Notes under the pieces: model-generated
Told to the model about the DNA's origin: nothing
Seen by the model: the letters and a program-made list of their open reading frames with translations, nothing else
Database searches by the model: none
Translations under genes and position numbers: made by a program
Part shown: piece by piece, positions 24,971 to 34,361 of the stretch
Numbering within the stretch: the stretch's first letter is position 1
How the letters are laid out: the number at the start of each line of letters is the position of its first letter
From: Planctomycetota bacterium
GTDB lineage: Bacteria > Planctomycetota > Phycisphaerae > UBA1845 > UTPLA1
Reading direction: 5' to 3'
Assembly: GCA_003576905.1 (NCBI GenBank)
Contig: QEVG01000002.1
Location: 62,001 to 126,000, forward strand
Length of the DNA: 64,000 nucleotides

Positions 24971-25878
24971 GCTCCTTCCTGGCAGTCACCTGTCACCCGA
25001 CCCGTACCCGCGAGGCAGGCCGAGGCGAACAAAACAAGCAATAAATGAATCCTCATGTCTCACGGCGGCTCTCGCTTGCGAGCAGGATGCCGTCGATCGA
25101 CCAGCCTGCCGGTCTGCCCTTGGGAGGCACCGGTCGTCGGATCCCGGGGCGCGCTGCCAGACAGCGAACCGGGACCATCTGTTCTGACGCTCAGGAAAGT
25201 TCCCTCGCCCCAAGGCGAGGGGCCTGGCCGTCAATTCTGCACTTGCGAATGTGTTTCGCGGGGCTTGTTTTTCAACCGACTCCGACACCGCCACGGTGGA
25301 CTCCTTGCGGAATCAGCCGCGAAGCGCGGAAGCCGTTTGCTCACTCGGTTTGCGGAGGCTTGAATGTCGTATCAGCGGCGTGCTAGCGGAAGGAATGACT
25401 CGCGGGCTCTTCTACCCCCGCGCGGGCATGGAAAAAAGAAGGTATGATAACGCTTTCGCCTTGGGCCGCTTCCGACAACTCACGCTTCCCTCGACACCGA
25501 GGACAAGCCTTCGGAACGCACTAACTCTCTAGCTATATCGTACCATAGGAACCGCCGCTGTCAACGAATATCGCCTCGTTTATGGGGTTGATTCTCGGTC
25601 CATCATTCTCCTGTGTTGTGAATTGGACGCAGTGCAACCGTATTTGATGGCGGACTCGCATATTAGCGATAAATTATGTCCAATTAAGGGGTGCCTTCAC
25701 TTCGATAGCGTAAGCTTAGGGGTCTTTATAAGTGCTTGAATTCCCGAGTCTTATGAATTGCGCCCCCGCGGTTACCAACAAGCTGGACGTGATTATGCCT
25801 GGCCTTGTAATTTCGAATGGCACCGGGACCCATGAACATTCGACTCTATCCGCCCCCTGGCCGCCCAAACGGATTACG
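24971..25878 (-). other. Gene-poor region with long leader and AT-rich segment
   Basis: Of about 900 bases, 25537-24971 would be the leader of the prepilin-like gene (promoter at 25537-25564). It contains a perfect 8-bp hairpin with tetraloop (25202-25221). A 102-residue frame (25294-24986) starts at GTG with AAGGAG six bases upstream; its protein is Arg-rich with no recognisable domain, so I do not call it a gene. The part from about 25530 to 25760 is clearly more AT-rich than the rest of the window. It holds an inverted repeat (AATTGGAC near 25620 / GTCCAATT near 25678). No mobile element was recognised. Confidence 0.4.
25537..25564 (-). promoter_or_regulatory. Sigma70-type promoter for the prepilin-like gene
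   Basis: On the minus strand a perfect TTGACA (25564-25559), a 16-base spacer and TACGAT (25542-25537). Transcription would start near 25530, about 560 bases before the ATG. The location in the AT-rich segment supports it. Confidence 0.6.
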
Positions 25879-26901
25879 TCACAACCGTGTTGTGAAAACC
25901 TTGATCCGCTCGGCATCCGCGAACCCGACCCCCAGCCGCTCGGCGGATTGAAGCTGCCGTGGCAGGGCAGCCTTGGGCAGCAGCGGAGGCAGGCCCCGCA
26001 CCGAGCGAACCTCATTGAGAATCCCATAGCCGACCGAGTCACACGCCACCGGGTCCGTCCCGAGGAGCAGGGTACCAGGTGCGTCGATCCATTTTGGATC
26101 GGCATCAGACCCGCCCTCAAAGACGACGCGCAGACCGTTCACAATGTTCAGCCGGAGTTTCCGCCGAATCTCTGGCGATGCGTTGATCTCGGCGATGGCC
26201 GGATCGCAGCCGCCGGCGTGGAATCGCGCCGGGTGTCGAATGAGCCCGTGCGAGAGATTCTTGAGGCAACCGGTCATGGTGGCGAGGCTGTGCGTCTTGA
26301 TGAAGGGGACATTGATGATCGCGGTGGCCTGATCGAGTGCCGCGAGGAAGACATCTTCGCCCGACGAGCCGAACTTTACCGCCGACCCCTGCCAGCGCAT
26401 GTCCGCCCCGCGGGTGCGACGCTGCGTAGCGCCTTCCCAGTCGGGAACCTCCAAGAGCATCAGTCTTTCCGGCGCGAAACCCGAAGCCGTGAGCGATTCG
26501 ACCAGCACCTCCGCGAGCGCGGGAGAAGTTCCCAGCCGATCCGCCGCCGATTGATTGAATTTCAGCAGAATGACGTCCTTCGGCTCAAAAAGAGAATTCC
26601 ACGCGTCCGCCACTCGTTCGTGTCCGGTCAGTATGCGAAGCCCTTCCGCGAGCGTATCCCTGAGAATCGTGCGGTGAACGACCTGTGCGGTGATTATTCC
26701 CTCGGAGACGGTTCGTACCACGCGGCTTAGCCCGGCGGGCGCGACAAGCCGGGCGGGGCTGTTTGCTCCCGCCAGCGCCCGTGGCAGCCCGGAAATCCCG
26801 GCCGCCGCCGCGCCCGCCGCGAGCTTTCCAAGAAAGCCCCTCCGTGTCGTCGTGTCGCGGCACGCGAGGTTCATCGGGTTTTCGCTTTCCGATTCAGGCA
26901 C
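25879..26901 (-). CDS. DUF362 family protein with Tat signal
   Basis: A 340-residue protein with twin-arginine signal TTRRGFLGKLAAGAAAAGIS. The body shows DUF362 features: LLKFNQSAADRLGTSPALAE, AIINVPFIKTHSLATMTGCLKN and, near the end, LLLGTDPVACDSVGYGILNE. DUF362 proteins are often associated with iron-sulfur proteins, but this copy shows no ferredoxin Cys motif. Export by Tat implies folding with a cofactor before transport. The function is unknown. An alternative ATG lies nine codons downstream, directly ahead of the Tat signal. Confidence 0.85.
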   Translation of the reverse strand: MPESESENPMNLACRDTTTRRGFLGKLAAGAAAAGISGLPRALAGANSPARLVAPAGLSRVVRTVSEGIITAQVVHRTILRDTLAEGLRILTGHERVADAWNSLFEPKDVILLKFNQSAADRLGTSPALAEVLVESLTASGFAPERLMLLEVPDWEGATQRRTRGADMRWQGSAVKFGSSGEDVFLAALDQATAIINVPFIKTHSLATMTGCLKNLSHGLIRHPARFHAGGCDPAIAEINASPEIRRKLRLNIVNGLRVVFEGGSDADPKWIDAPGTLLLGTDPVACDSVGYGILNEVRSVRGLPPLLPKAALPRQLQSAERLGVGFADAERIKVFTTRL

Positions 26902-27064
26902 GTTTTCGGTCCGGCAGGAGACATTCGCGTTACAAGGAGTCGGGCCGCCGTTCTCGCCCTGTCAGCAAGGCGGAGCCCGTTCATTCGACTTATCGCGGTC
27001 GTTCGCCCACAATGACATATCGACGAGTTTTGCTGATAAGGAATGCCGCCAACGGCCAGGGATC

Positions 27065-28486
27065 ATGACTCAATTATCCGATTCACGACCAGAGGAACTT
27101 CGACGGACCTTTGAAAGTGCAGGCCAGGGCCACGTTTTTGCCTTCTGGGACGGTCTCAGCGCGACTCAGAGGCAGGAATTGCTCGCCGACCTCGCACAGA
27201 TCAACGGCGCCCAGTTGCCCCGGCTTGCCCGGCTTGCGGCGGGCCATGACGCGGCCCACACGATCCCGCAGGACCTAGAGCCGAGCCCGGTCTTTCCACG
27301 CGCCGCAGTTTCGAAAGACATCGTGGAGCGCGGCCGCCGCCTGATTTCGGGGGGGAAGGTCGCCGCGTTTACCGTCGCCGGGGGACAGGGCACGCGATTG
27401 GGGTACGACGGCCCCAAGGGGTGTTTTCGGATTTCGCCCGTTCGCGGCAAGCCGCTGTTTCAACTGTTCGCGGAATCCATCCTGGCGACGCGGCGCAAAT
27501 TCAATGCAGACGTGCCGTGGTACATCATGACCAGTCCGGCGAACGACGCCGCAACCCGTGCGTTTTTCGACGCCAACGGCTGCTTCGGCCTGCCGCGCGA
27601 GGACGTCTTGTTCTTTCAGCAGGGCGTCATGCCCGCCTTCGACGCTGCCGGGAAGATTCTGCTCGATCAGCCGCATCGGGTCGCGCTGTCCCCTGACGGC
27701 CACGGTGGCTCCCTGCTGGCACTCGCCACGACGGGAATGCTGGCCGATATGGCCCGGCGCGGTATCGTCCATATCAGCTATTTCCAGGTTGATAATCCGC
27801 TCGTGTATTGCGTGGATCCCGTCTTCATCGGCCTGCACGACGCCCGTGGGTCGGACATGTCGAGCAAGACGCTTCCAAAGGCCGACGATCTTGAAAGGGT
27901 CGGCAATTTCGCCATGACCGGAGGCCGCGTCGTTGTCATCGAATACTCCGACCTCCCCGAACACCTGGCCCGCGCGCGAAACCCCGACGGCTCGCGCCGG
28001 TTCAACGCCGCGAACATCGCGATCCACGTGCTTTCGCGGGCCTTCGTCGAACGCCTTACCGCCGACCGGGCGAGTTTTGCCCTTCCGTGGCACATGGCCA
28101 ACAAGAAAGTGCCGTTTGTGGATCCTGACACCCGCCGCCGCGTCGAGCCGGAAAAGCCCAACGCGGTCAAGCTGGAGTCCTTCGTCTTTGACGCCCTGCC
28201 GCTCGCCGAGAATCCCGTGGTAATGGAAACGTCTCGGGACGAGGAGTTCAGCCCGGTCAAGAATGCCACGGGGGTCGACTCGGTCGAGTCGGCGCGGCGA
28301 GACATGAGCCATCGCGCGGCCCGGTGGTTGTCCGCGGCGGGCTTTTCGATACCGATGAAGGCTGCGGAAGATCCCGACGGGCTGTTTGAAGTTTCGCCCC
28401 TCGTCGCCCTGGAGGCGGAAGACCTGATCGCGCGGCGAATGACTGTCTTTCCCATCGCGCGCGGCGAATCGGTGTACCTCGAATAA
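27065..28486 (+). CDS. UDP-sugar pyrophosphorylase (UDPGP family, UAP1-like)
   Basis: A 473-residue nucleotidyltransferase. The nucleotide-binding motif FTVAGGQGTRLGYDGPKG is near residue 100; SPDGHGG, YFQVDNPLV and a Lys-containing stretch MANKKVPFVDP follow. This is the pattern of eukaryote-type UDP-N-acetylhexosamine pyrophosphorylases rather than bacterial GlmU or GalU. It would make UDP-GlcNAc, UDP-GalNAc or UDP-Glc from UTP and the sugar 1-phosphate, for envelope polysaccharides. ATG 27065 is in good position. It converges on the glycosyltransferase gene with a three-base gap. Confidence 0.88.
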   Translation: MTQLSDSRPEELRRTFESAGQGHVFAFWDGLSATQRQELLADLAQINGAQLPRLARLAAGHDAAHTIPQDLEPSPVFPRAAVSKDIVERGRRLISGGKVAAFTVAGGQGTRLGYDGPKGCFRISPVRGKPLFQLFAESILATRRKFNADVPWYIMTSPANDAATRAFFDANGCFGLPREDVLFFQQGVMPAFDAAGKILLDQPHRVALSPDGHGGSLLALATTGMLADMARRGIVHISYFQVDNPLVYCVDPVFIGLHDARGSDMSSKTLPKADDLERVGNFAMTGGRVVVIEYSDLPEHLARARNPDGSRRFNAANIAIHVLSRAFVERLTADRASFALPWHMANKKVPFVDPDTRRRVEPEKPNAVKLESFVFDALPLAENPVVMETSRDEEFSPVKNATGVDSVESARRDMSHRAARWLSAAGFSIPMKAAEDPDGLFEVSPLVALEAEDLIARRMTVFPIARGESVYLE

Positions 28487-28489
28487 TCC

Positions 28490-30172
28490 TCACTCCGCGG
28501 GTCTGTTTGCCGGGTCATCCGACAGCCGCCGGCCCAATAGGGCGATTCCCTCAATCGTCCTCGCGGGCAGGGGGGTGTAGTCTTTGAGAAGGACCTTCGC
28601 CGCCTCGGCCGTGGATGGGTTGCCAGTGGTCGCATGGGCCGAAAGCCCGCGCAACGATTCGGTGCGAATTACGATATAGCTCGGCGCGGCCGCCCGCAGG
28701 GCGCTTGCGAATTCATCGGGCGTGGCCACGCCCGCCGCGGCGGCCCACTCCGCCCGCAGGTGATCGGGGAAACGCGACGCCGTCAATCTCTTGGCGGCAA
28801 GACTCACGCCGGGCATGTAGTCCCAGCATTGAATGCACTCCTCGGGCTCGGTGTCGGCGTTCAGGTCCGCGCCAGCACGCTCCGCCGCCGTGGGCTCGAT
28901 GACGAGTCGTGCGCCCTCGAAACGAGGTTGTCGTGCCCACCATACGACACTCGCCCTCTGAAGCTGCGCCATGACGGCGTCGCCGGCGAAGTACGCGCCG
29001 ATGACAAGCAGCGCGGTAGCGAGCGCCCGCCGCCGGATGGTTTCGAGTAATCCGCCTTCGAGGATGATTGCGTTGATAATGGAACCGCCGATCAGAAGCA
29101 GCGGCGGTAGTACAGGCACGACGTAGTGCGCGCTGGGAAGGGGAGCCGCAATCGCGCAAAGGACCTCCAGCACCAGCCACGTACCAAGTAGCGTCATCGG
29201 TAGCGGCATGCCTTCGGCCGCGCCGGGCGGATGTGTCCGTGCCGCCTGCCTTGAAGCACCGGCGATCGAAGCGATGTGCCGTGCCACGGCTGCAACGGCG
29301 AGCAGGAGCGGGAGCTTCAAGAGCGGAAGGCCCGACCGCTCAAGACGCATCCACCACCAGGATGCGTCGGCTGCCCCGGTCGGCTCGATGGCCAGGTAGA
29401 CCCGATTAGCCGTGACGATGGCATTCCAGGCCTCGCCCGCAAGTCCCTGGGCAACGAGCACGATGCCTGTAATCAGCACGATTACGGCAAACCCCGCCAT
29501 TATCTGCACGGCGCGGCCGAGGGCTTGCCTCGCTTCGATCCGTCCGCACGTTCCGGCCGCCAGCAGGTGAATCAGTATCGCGGCAAGTGCGCTGACGCCG
29601 TTCTGCTTCATCAGAAACGCCGCGCCGCCCAGGACGCCCGCGCCAAGCCAGTGCCACGCGCGGCGCCGCCGCCAACCGCGTAGGTACAGGAACGCCGCGC
29701 CCAACTGGCATGCGACAAGATACGTTTCGCTGCGATTGCCGCCGCCGAAGAACTGGCTGTGTGCCAGGTAAACGGCGCCAAGCACGGTCACGACGCCGGT
29801 GGCGCTCGGACGAAACAACTGCCGCGCGACGCAATAAAGAATGCCAAGTGTTGCCACCTGCGTCGCCGCGCAGATTGCGATCACGCCGCTGTAGGCGCCG
29901 CCGCTCATCCAAAAGCCCGCGGCATTGATCCAGAACGTCCCCGGCGGCTTGTGATCCCAGACGTCGCGATAGAGCCTCGCCCCTTCCGAAATCCGCCATC
30001 CGTAGTATCCAAAGAGGTGGTCGTCGAGGACGCCGTCGCTCAGATGCGCGATGAACTGGGAGACCGTCACGAGCGGCAGACCGACAATCGCCGCGACCGC
30101 CACCGCCGGCCACTCGCGGCCAGCCGGCTGGCCCGCGATCCTTTCAATTTCACCTCGATCATTCGTCCGCAT
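28490..30172 (-). CDS. ArnT/PMT-like membrane glycosyltransferase
   Basis: A 560-residue polytopic protein with about ten hydrophobic segments. The N-terminal loop YYGWRISEGARLYRDVWDHKPPGTFWIN is the typical GT-C signature of PMT/ArnT-like transferases: acidic residues in the first periplasmic loop and a conserved HKPPG-type motif. Members use lipid-linked sugars to modify proteins or lipids outside the membrane. I start at the ATG at 30172, since upstream in-frame codons would run into the opposite lnt gene. The acceptor is unknown. Confidence 0.82.
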   Translation of the reverse strand: MRTNDRGEIERIAGQPAGREWPAVAVAAIVGLPLVTVSQFIAHLSDGVLDDHLFGYYGWRISEGARLYRDVWDHKPPGTFWINAAGFWMSGGAYSGVIAICAATQVATLGILYCVARQLFRPSATGVVTVLGAVYLAHSQFFGGGNRSETYLVACQLGAAFLYLRGWRRRRAWHWLGAGVLGGAAFLMKQNGVSALAAILIHLLAAGTCGRIEARQALGRAVQIMAGFAVIVLITGIVLVAQGLAGEAWNAIVTANRVYLAIEPTGAADASWWWMRLERSGLPLLKLPLLLAVAAVARHIASIAGASRQAARTHPPGAAEGMPLPMTLLGTWLVLEVLCAIAAPLPSAHYVVPVLPPLLLIGGSIINAIILEGGLLETIRRRALATALLVIGAYFAGDAVMAQLQRASVVWWARQPRFEGARLVIEPTAAERAGADLNADTEPEECIQCWDYMPGVSLAAKRLTASRFPDHLRAEWAAAAGVATPDEFASALRAAAPSYIVIRTESLRGLSAHATTGNPSTAEAAKVLLKDYTPLPARTIEGIALLGRRLSDDPANRPAE

Positions 30173-30257
30173 GTCACTCACGATACACTCCCGTGTCCGC
30201 ATTTTGCCAATCGCGATTTGCAGGCCATGGCCGCTCCGCCTTATCCTCCCACGCCGC

Positions 30258-31901
30258 ATGGCCCGAAAGAATCGAAGCCGAGCCCGTGGAAGGGGAGACG
30301 TCGAGCGATCCACGATCGCCCCGAAGTCTCGCTTTGCGTCCTTTGGGGCGTTGGCGATCTGCGCCGTGACGGGCCTTCTCCTTGCGCTGCCGTGGCTCTG
30401 GACCCCCTTGGGATGGCTGACCTGGCCTGTCATCGCCGCGATTTCGGCGATTGTCGATCGCAGCACGCCGCGCCAGGCCTTTGCCCGGCTGTGGCTCATC
30501 GGGTTTGTCACGCAGGTCACGGGCTTCTATTGGCTGCCCGAAGTCCTGACGCGCTTCGCGGGGCATCCCGCGCCGCTCGCGTGGTTTCTCTGCCTTGCCC
30601 TGCATGCCCTCGGGGCCGTCCGTTTCGGACTGGTCGGTTGGCTGGTAGCCCGATTCGGCGGCGGCGCGCCGATCGCACTGCCGGTCGCCTGGACGGCGCT
30701 CGAATTTGTCTGGCCAAGCCTGTTTCCCTGGCGTCTCGGTCAGTCGCAGTTCGTCTGGCCGGCGATTGTTCAGATCGCCGAGTTCACCGGAGCCTATGGT
30801 GTCACGTTTCTGGTTGCGTGGGGAGGCGCGATCCTGAACAGTGGACAGGCGGCACTGCGTTCCCCGGCAAGAGCCGAAGTCGGGAGGCCGCTTGTCCGTC
30901 ACGCGGTCCCCTTCGCACTGGTCCTCGGCCCGATCCTCGCGTTCGGGCACTGGCGCATGGCCGTTATCGACGAGGATCATGCGCGGCGAGATGCCATTCG
31001 CGTTGCACTGATACAGCCCGGCAACCGAGGGTTTCCCCGCGCGGCGGCATGCGGCGAGCTTTCCCGCGCATTGCCCGCTGACGTAGATCTTATCATCTGG
31101 CCGGAGACGGCAGTCGGCCCGCTGTCGATCGGCTTTACCGACTTCGGTTCCCCCGCGCAGCTCGAAGCCGAAGGCCGCCCGCCGCAGTCTCCGCTGACCG
31201 GCCCGCGCTGCTACTGGCTGGTGGGCGCGGACAGCGTTCAGCGCGATCCCGAGGCATACTACAACAGCGCCATCCTTGTCGGCCCCGACCAGAGGGTCCT
31301 TTCGCGCTACCACAAGCGCATGCTCATTCCCTTTGGCGAGTACATACCGGGCGAGCACTGGTTTCCGTCGCTGCGAAGATTCTCGCCCTGGGAGGTCGCC
31401 TTCAGCAGCGGGTCATCCGCCGAGCCTCTCGTGATGGGTGAACGGGCGAAGCTGGGCATCTGCATCTGTTACGAAGACCTTCTGCCCGATCTTGCTCGGG
31501 AGTCGGTCGCGAATGGAGCGAACCTGCTGGTAAACCTGACCAACGACGCGTGGTTCGGCGACAGCCACGCCCTCATGCAGCACCAGCAGCTCGCGGCGTT
31601 TCGCACGATAGAGAACCGCCGGACCTTGATCCGCTGCACGACGACGGGTTCGACCTCGGTGATCGCGCCGACCGGGCGGGTCGAGCGGCAGGCTCCGGTG
31701 AACCAGCCTGCGGCCCTGATCTGCGACGTGAAGACGTGCGACCGTGCGACGTTCTACACACGATTCGGAGACGTGTTTGCGTGGGGCTGCCTTCTCATCC
31801 TGCTTGCTCGACCGGCATCTGCCTTGCTCCGGGGGAGGTCCGCCGGCAATCGTTCACGAGAGGCCGGGTCCCGTCTCGACAGCCGGACCCCCGGTTCCTA
31901 G
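30258..31901 (+). CDS. lnt: Apolipoprotein N-acyltransferase
   Basis: A 547-residue inner-membrane enzyme that adds the third acyl chain to lipoproteins. The N-terminal part holds about six membrane helices; the C-terminal part is a nitrilase-like periplasmic domain. The catalytic triad is visible as Glu283 (WPETA), Lys353 (YHKRMLIPFGEYIP) and Cys404 (CICYED), with spacings close to those of the E. coli enzyme. ATG 30258 follows the divergent glycosyltransferase start by 85 bases. Several predicted lipoproteins in this window would be substrates. Confidence 0.92.
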   Translation: MARKNRSRARGRGDVERSTIAPKSRFASFGALAICAVTGLLLALPWLWTPLGWLTWPVIAAISAIVDRSTPRQAFARLWLIGFVTQVTGFYWLPEVLTRFAGHPAPLAWFLCLALHALGAVRFGLVGWLVARFGGGAPIALPVAWTALEFVWPSLFPWRLGQSQFVWPAIVQIAEFTGAYGVTFLVAWGGAILNSGQAALRSPARAEVGRPLVRHAVPFALVLGPILAFGHWRMAVIDEDHARRDAIRVALIQPGNRGFPRAAACGELSRALPADVDLIIWPETAVGPLSIGFTDFGSPAQLEAEGRPPQSPLTGPRCYWLVGADSVQRDPEAYYNSAILVGPDQRVLSRYHKRMLIPFGEYIPGEHWFPSLRRFSPWEVAFSSGSSAEPLVMGERAKLGICICYEDLLPDLARESVANGANLLVNLTNDAWFGDSHALMQHQQLAAFRTIENRRTLIRCTTTGSTSVIAPTGRVERQAPVNQPAALICDVKTCDRATFYTRFGDVFAWGCLLILLARPASALLRGRSAGNRSREAGSRLDSRTPGS

Positions 31902-31966
31902 AACGGGCGTTCGTTCGAATCACCGATATTTGCCCGGCGAGGCGACCGCAACTATCCTCTTTCCCT

Positions 31967-32581
31967 ATGTGGCGAGAGTACACAAGGGAAACGCCCGCCC
32001 GGCCTGGATTGGCCATTGTCATGGCAGCCGTGGCCCTGTTGGGGACCACGGCCCTGGCGTGGATGATTACGCAGCGCGTCAATCCGCAGACCATGCGCTC
32101 GCTCGACTACTGGCCGATTCGCTTCAGCCTGCCGGAGCGGTTCATTCTGGCATTCAAAGAACACGAAAACATCTTGAGTGAGTGGATCGACGGCTCGCGC
32201 GACGCAGCAATCTTTCTGACGGACGGACGCTCGGAGCTCGCGGCGGAAGTCGCGGTCGTGTATCAGATCTTTGGAGAAAGTGACGACCTCGACGATGTCG
32301 CATTCGAATTGCTGGATGAGAGTGTGGCCGACGCGACTCCTATCCCGATGGGGCCGGTGGAAGGGCGGCTCATCAAGCTGCTCACGCGAGATGAGATCAT
32401 CCGGCTGATCGCCGTCGGAATGACGCCGGGCGGTCTGGCGATTCTGGTCGAGTACCGCACCGCGCACTACAGCGAGGTGGACTTCGCCCGGTTCCAGAAG
32501 ATCTGCGAGTCGATCCAGTTTCAGGACTGGTCGGTTCCGCCTCCGCCCTGGAAGGCCGCTTCTCGCAAGGGCCTTTTGTAG
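31967..32581 (+). CDS. Unknown protein with one N-terminal membrane helix
   Basis: A 204-residue protein, function not recognised. An N-terminal helix (LAIVMAAVALLGTTALAWMI) suggests a membrane anchor with the rest outside. The segment WPIRFSLPERF followed by alternating beta strands (AAIFLTDGRSELAAEVAVVY) resembles small PsbP/LpqN-like or DUF1795-like domains, and similar wording (HGFSIRPPKDW) opens the protein encoded next. The two genes are only 14 bases apart and probably act together. Confidence 0.65.
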   Translation: MWREYTRETPARPGLAIVMAAVALLGTTALAWMITQRVNPQTMRSLDYWPIRFSLPERFILAFKEHENILSEWIDGSRDAAIFLTDGRSELAAEVAVVYQIFGESDDLDDVAFELLDESVADATPIPMGPVEGRLIKLLTRDEIIRLIAVGMTPGGLAILVEYRTAHYSEVDFARFQKICESIQFQDWSVPPPPWKAASRKGLL

Positions 32582-32595
32582 CTACGATCCTGCCG

Positions 32596-33975
32596 ATGCC
32601 TGGCCTCCTCTTGAGCATCCTTCTCGCCGTGGGGCAGACCTCCGCCCCCGCCGCCGATCCCTTGTCCGCGCTGGCCGATCCGATCGTCGACACGGCCCAC
32701 GGCTTTTCCATCCGCCCGCCGAAGGATTGGCAGTATCTCCGCCAGCGCGTGCCCGAACGCCGCGGAAGCACGCTGGTACGCATGGTCAACCCGCTCGCTG
32801 CCGCCGAGCCGGAAGAGATCGTGCTCAAGCACTCGAACACGACGCGGGCCGTTTCGATGGGCGCGATGCTCCGGAGCATCGCCGCGAATATCGAGCTGGA
32901 GCACGGCGATGTGGCGTTTCTCTCCCAGCAGGAACAGCAGATTGCGGGCCGGCCGGGCGGAATCCTGGCCGCGACGTTTGCGCGCGAAGGACGCTCCCGC
33001 GTCCGGCTGCAAGCCATCATCGAGGCCCAGCCGCGCAATTACTTTGTCCTGATTTACGAGGGACCGGCCGCCCGCCGGGAGAACTGTGAACTGCTTTTTA
33101 ATCACGTGTTGAGTTCATTTGAACTGCAATCCGCTCTGGCGGATCGCGAAACCCTGGCAACGGCCGCGCACGAGGGACGCGCGCTGCTCGACGCGATAAC
33201 CCCGGATTCGCTGCGCAAGGCGATCATCCCGGAACAGGTCTTGAAGTTCGTCCTCGATGGCACGACCGTCGGCTACGTGGTCGTTCGGCAGGCCGAGATG
33301 AGGCGGGACGACCGGCCCGGAGTTTCCGTCTCGGAAAGCGGGTGGATTTTCGAGGCCGACGGCGGCGCACGGCGGCTGCGCTCCGAAATGTGGGTCAGCC
33401 TCGATGTCCGCGAGGAGAAGTGGGAAACGCACGTCACAAACCTTCTGCCCGCCTCGCGCGGACAGAAACCCCGGCTCGATAGCGCAATCGAGAAGGGGCA
33501 ACTGGCCGACGGCATATTGCTCACCAGTCAGAAGGATCCCGCCAATCAGCGCGTGACCGAGAACCCGCCTGTCAGGGTCGCGCGGAACTACCTCCCGCGG
33601 GCCCTGGTGCGCATGCTCCCGGCGCTCGTTTCCGCTCCGGAGAATCCGCGCACCCTCGCATTTGTCTCGTTCGATCACGCCCGTGCCGAGCTTGTTCCGC
33701 GGATTATCGATCTCAAGGGGGCCGCGCGGCTGCCCGGCGCGACGGCCGATGAAACCGCGTTCCGGCTGGATGATCGCGAGGGCACGGCGGCGCCGCCCTC
33801 GGCCCTGTACTTCGACAAGGATGGAAAAACCCTCCTCGTCGAAGCCCGGAGTCTCCGAATGCTTCCCGCGACCATCCGGGAAATGGAGAATTGCTTTGCC
33901 GCCCGAATTACCGAGGCCGGCGTAATAATGGATGACCTTGAGAGGAACGCGCGATTCGAGGGGCGGAATCCATAG
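32596..33975 (+). CDS. Unknown secreted protein, PsbP/DUF1795-like N-terminus
   Basis: A 459-residue protein with a signal peptide (LLLSILLAVGQTSAPAA). The part after it (HGFSIRPPKDWQYLRQRVPE, later YFVLIYEGPAARRENC) looks like a PsbP/DUF1795-type alpha-beta domain. The remaining 300 residues are beta-rich (VGYVVVRQAEMRRDD, WIFEADGGARRLRSEMWVSLD) and unassigned. No catalytic motif is seen. Cotranscribed with the preceding unknown gene, which shares the N-terminal flavour. Confidence 0.65.
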   Translation: MPGLLLSILLAVGQTSAPAADPLSALADPIVDTAHGFSIRPPKDWQYLRQRVPERRGSTLVRMVNPLAAAEPEEIVLKHSNTTRAVSMGAMLRSIAANIELEHGDVAFLSQQEQQIAGRPGGILAATFAREGRSRVRLQAIIEAQPRNYFVLIYEGPAARRENCELLFNHVLSSFELQSALADRETLATAAHEGRALLDAITPDSLRKAIIPEQVLKFVLDGTTVGYVVVRQAEMRRDDRPGVSVSESGWIFEADGGARRLRSEMWVSLDVREEKWETHVTNLLPASRGQKPRLDSAIEKGQLADGILLTSQKDPANQRVTENPPVRVARNYLPRALVRMLPALVSAPENPRTLAFVSFDHARAELVPRIIDLKGAARLPGATADETAFRLDDREGTAAPPSALYFDKDGKTLLVEARSLRMLPATIREMENCFAARITEAGVIMDDLERNARFEGRNP

Positions 33976-33998
33976 CCGCGCGGCGGCGGGAGCGATGC

Positions 33999-34250
33999 CT
34001 ATACGCAGATTACTTCGGTGATCTCCGGCAGGTGATCCTTCAGCGTCTGCTCGACGCCCAATTTGAGCGTGATGCCGGACGAAGGGCACCCGATGCACGC
34101 GCCGTGGAGCCGGACGCTCACGATGCCGCGGTCGTTCACATCCACCAGCTCGATGTCGCCGCCGTCGCCCTGAACGGCCGGACGCAGTTCGCTGATAATC
34201 CGCGCGACCTCGCGACGCAGGCGGTCATCGGATTTCGTTGCCGGGGTCAT
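33999..34250 (-). CDS. NifU C-terminal domain protein (Fe-S scaffold)
   Basis: An 83-residue protein consisting of a stand-alone NifU C-terminal (Nfu-like) domain: REVARIISELRPAVQGDGGDIELV, then VSVRLHGACIGCPSSGITLKLGVEQTLK with the CxxC pair that holds a bridging 4Fe-4S cluster, and a final DHLPEITEV. Such proteins deliver Fe-S clusters to target enzymes, for example radical SAM proteins such as MiaB encoded in this window. I start at the internal ATG at 34250; the upstream frame has no domain character. Confidence 0.88.
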   Translation of the reverse strand: MTPATKSDDRLRREVARIISELRPAVQGDGGDIELVDVNDRGIVSVRLHGACIGCPSSGITLKLGVEQTLKDHLPEITEVICV

Positions 34251-34361
34251 GTGGGGTCCCTTGGGGCCGACGTCCTGGAGCCGGCTTGCCTCATAAATCA
34301 TTATAGCAACAAGGGATGGGCCGTGGCAATCGAAATCGCAGCGGGCGTGCGGCCCCATGAG

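Noticed and set aside
24986-25294. A 102-codon minus-strand frame with a good ribosome-binding site in the prepilin leader
   Set aside because: Not called as a gene: Arg-rich, no domain, and no evidence of conservation. Kept as a finding about the leader.
30174-31358. A 394-codon minus-strand frame opposite lnt
   Set aside because: Shadow frame; lnt has all catalytic residues on the plus strand.
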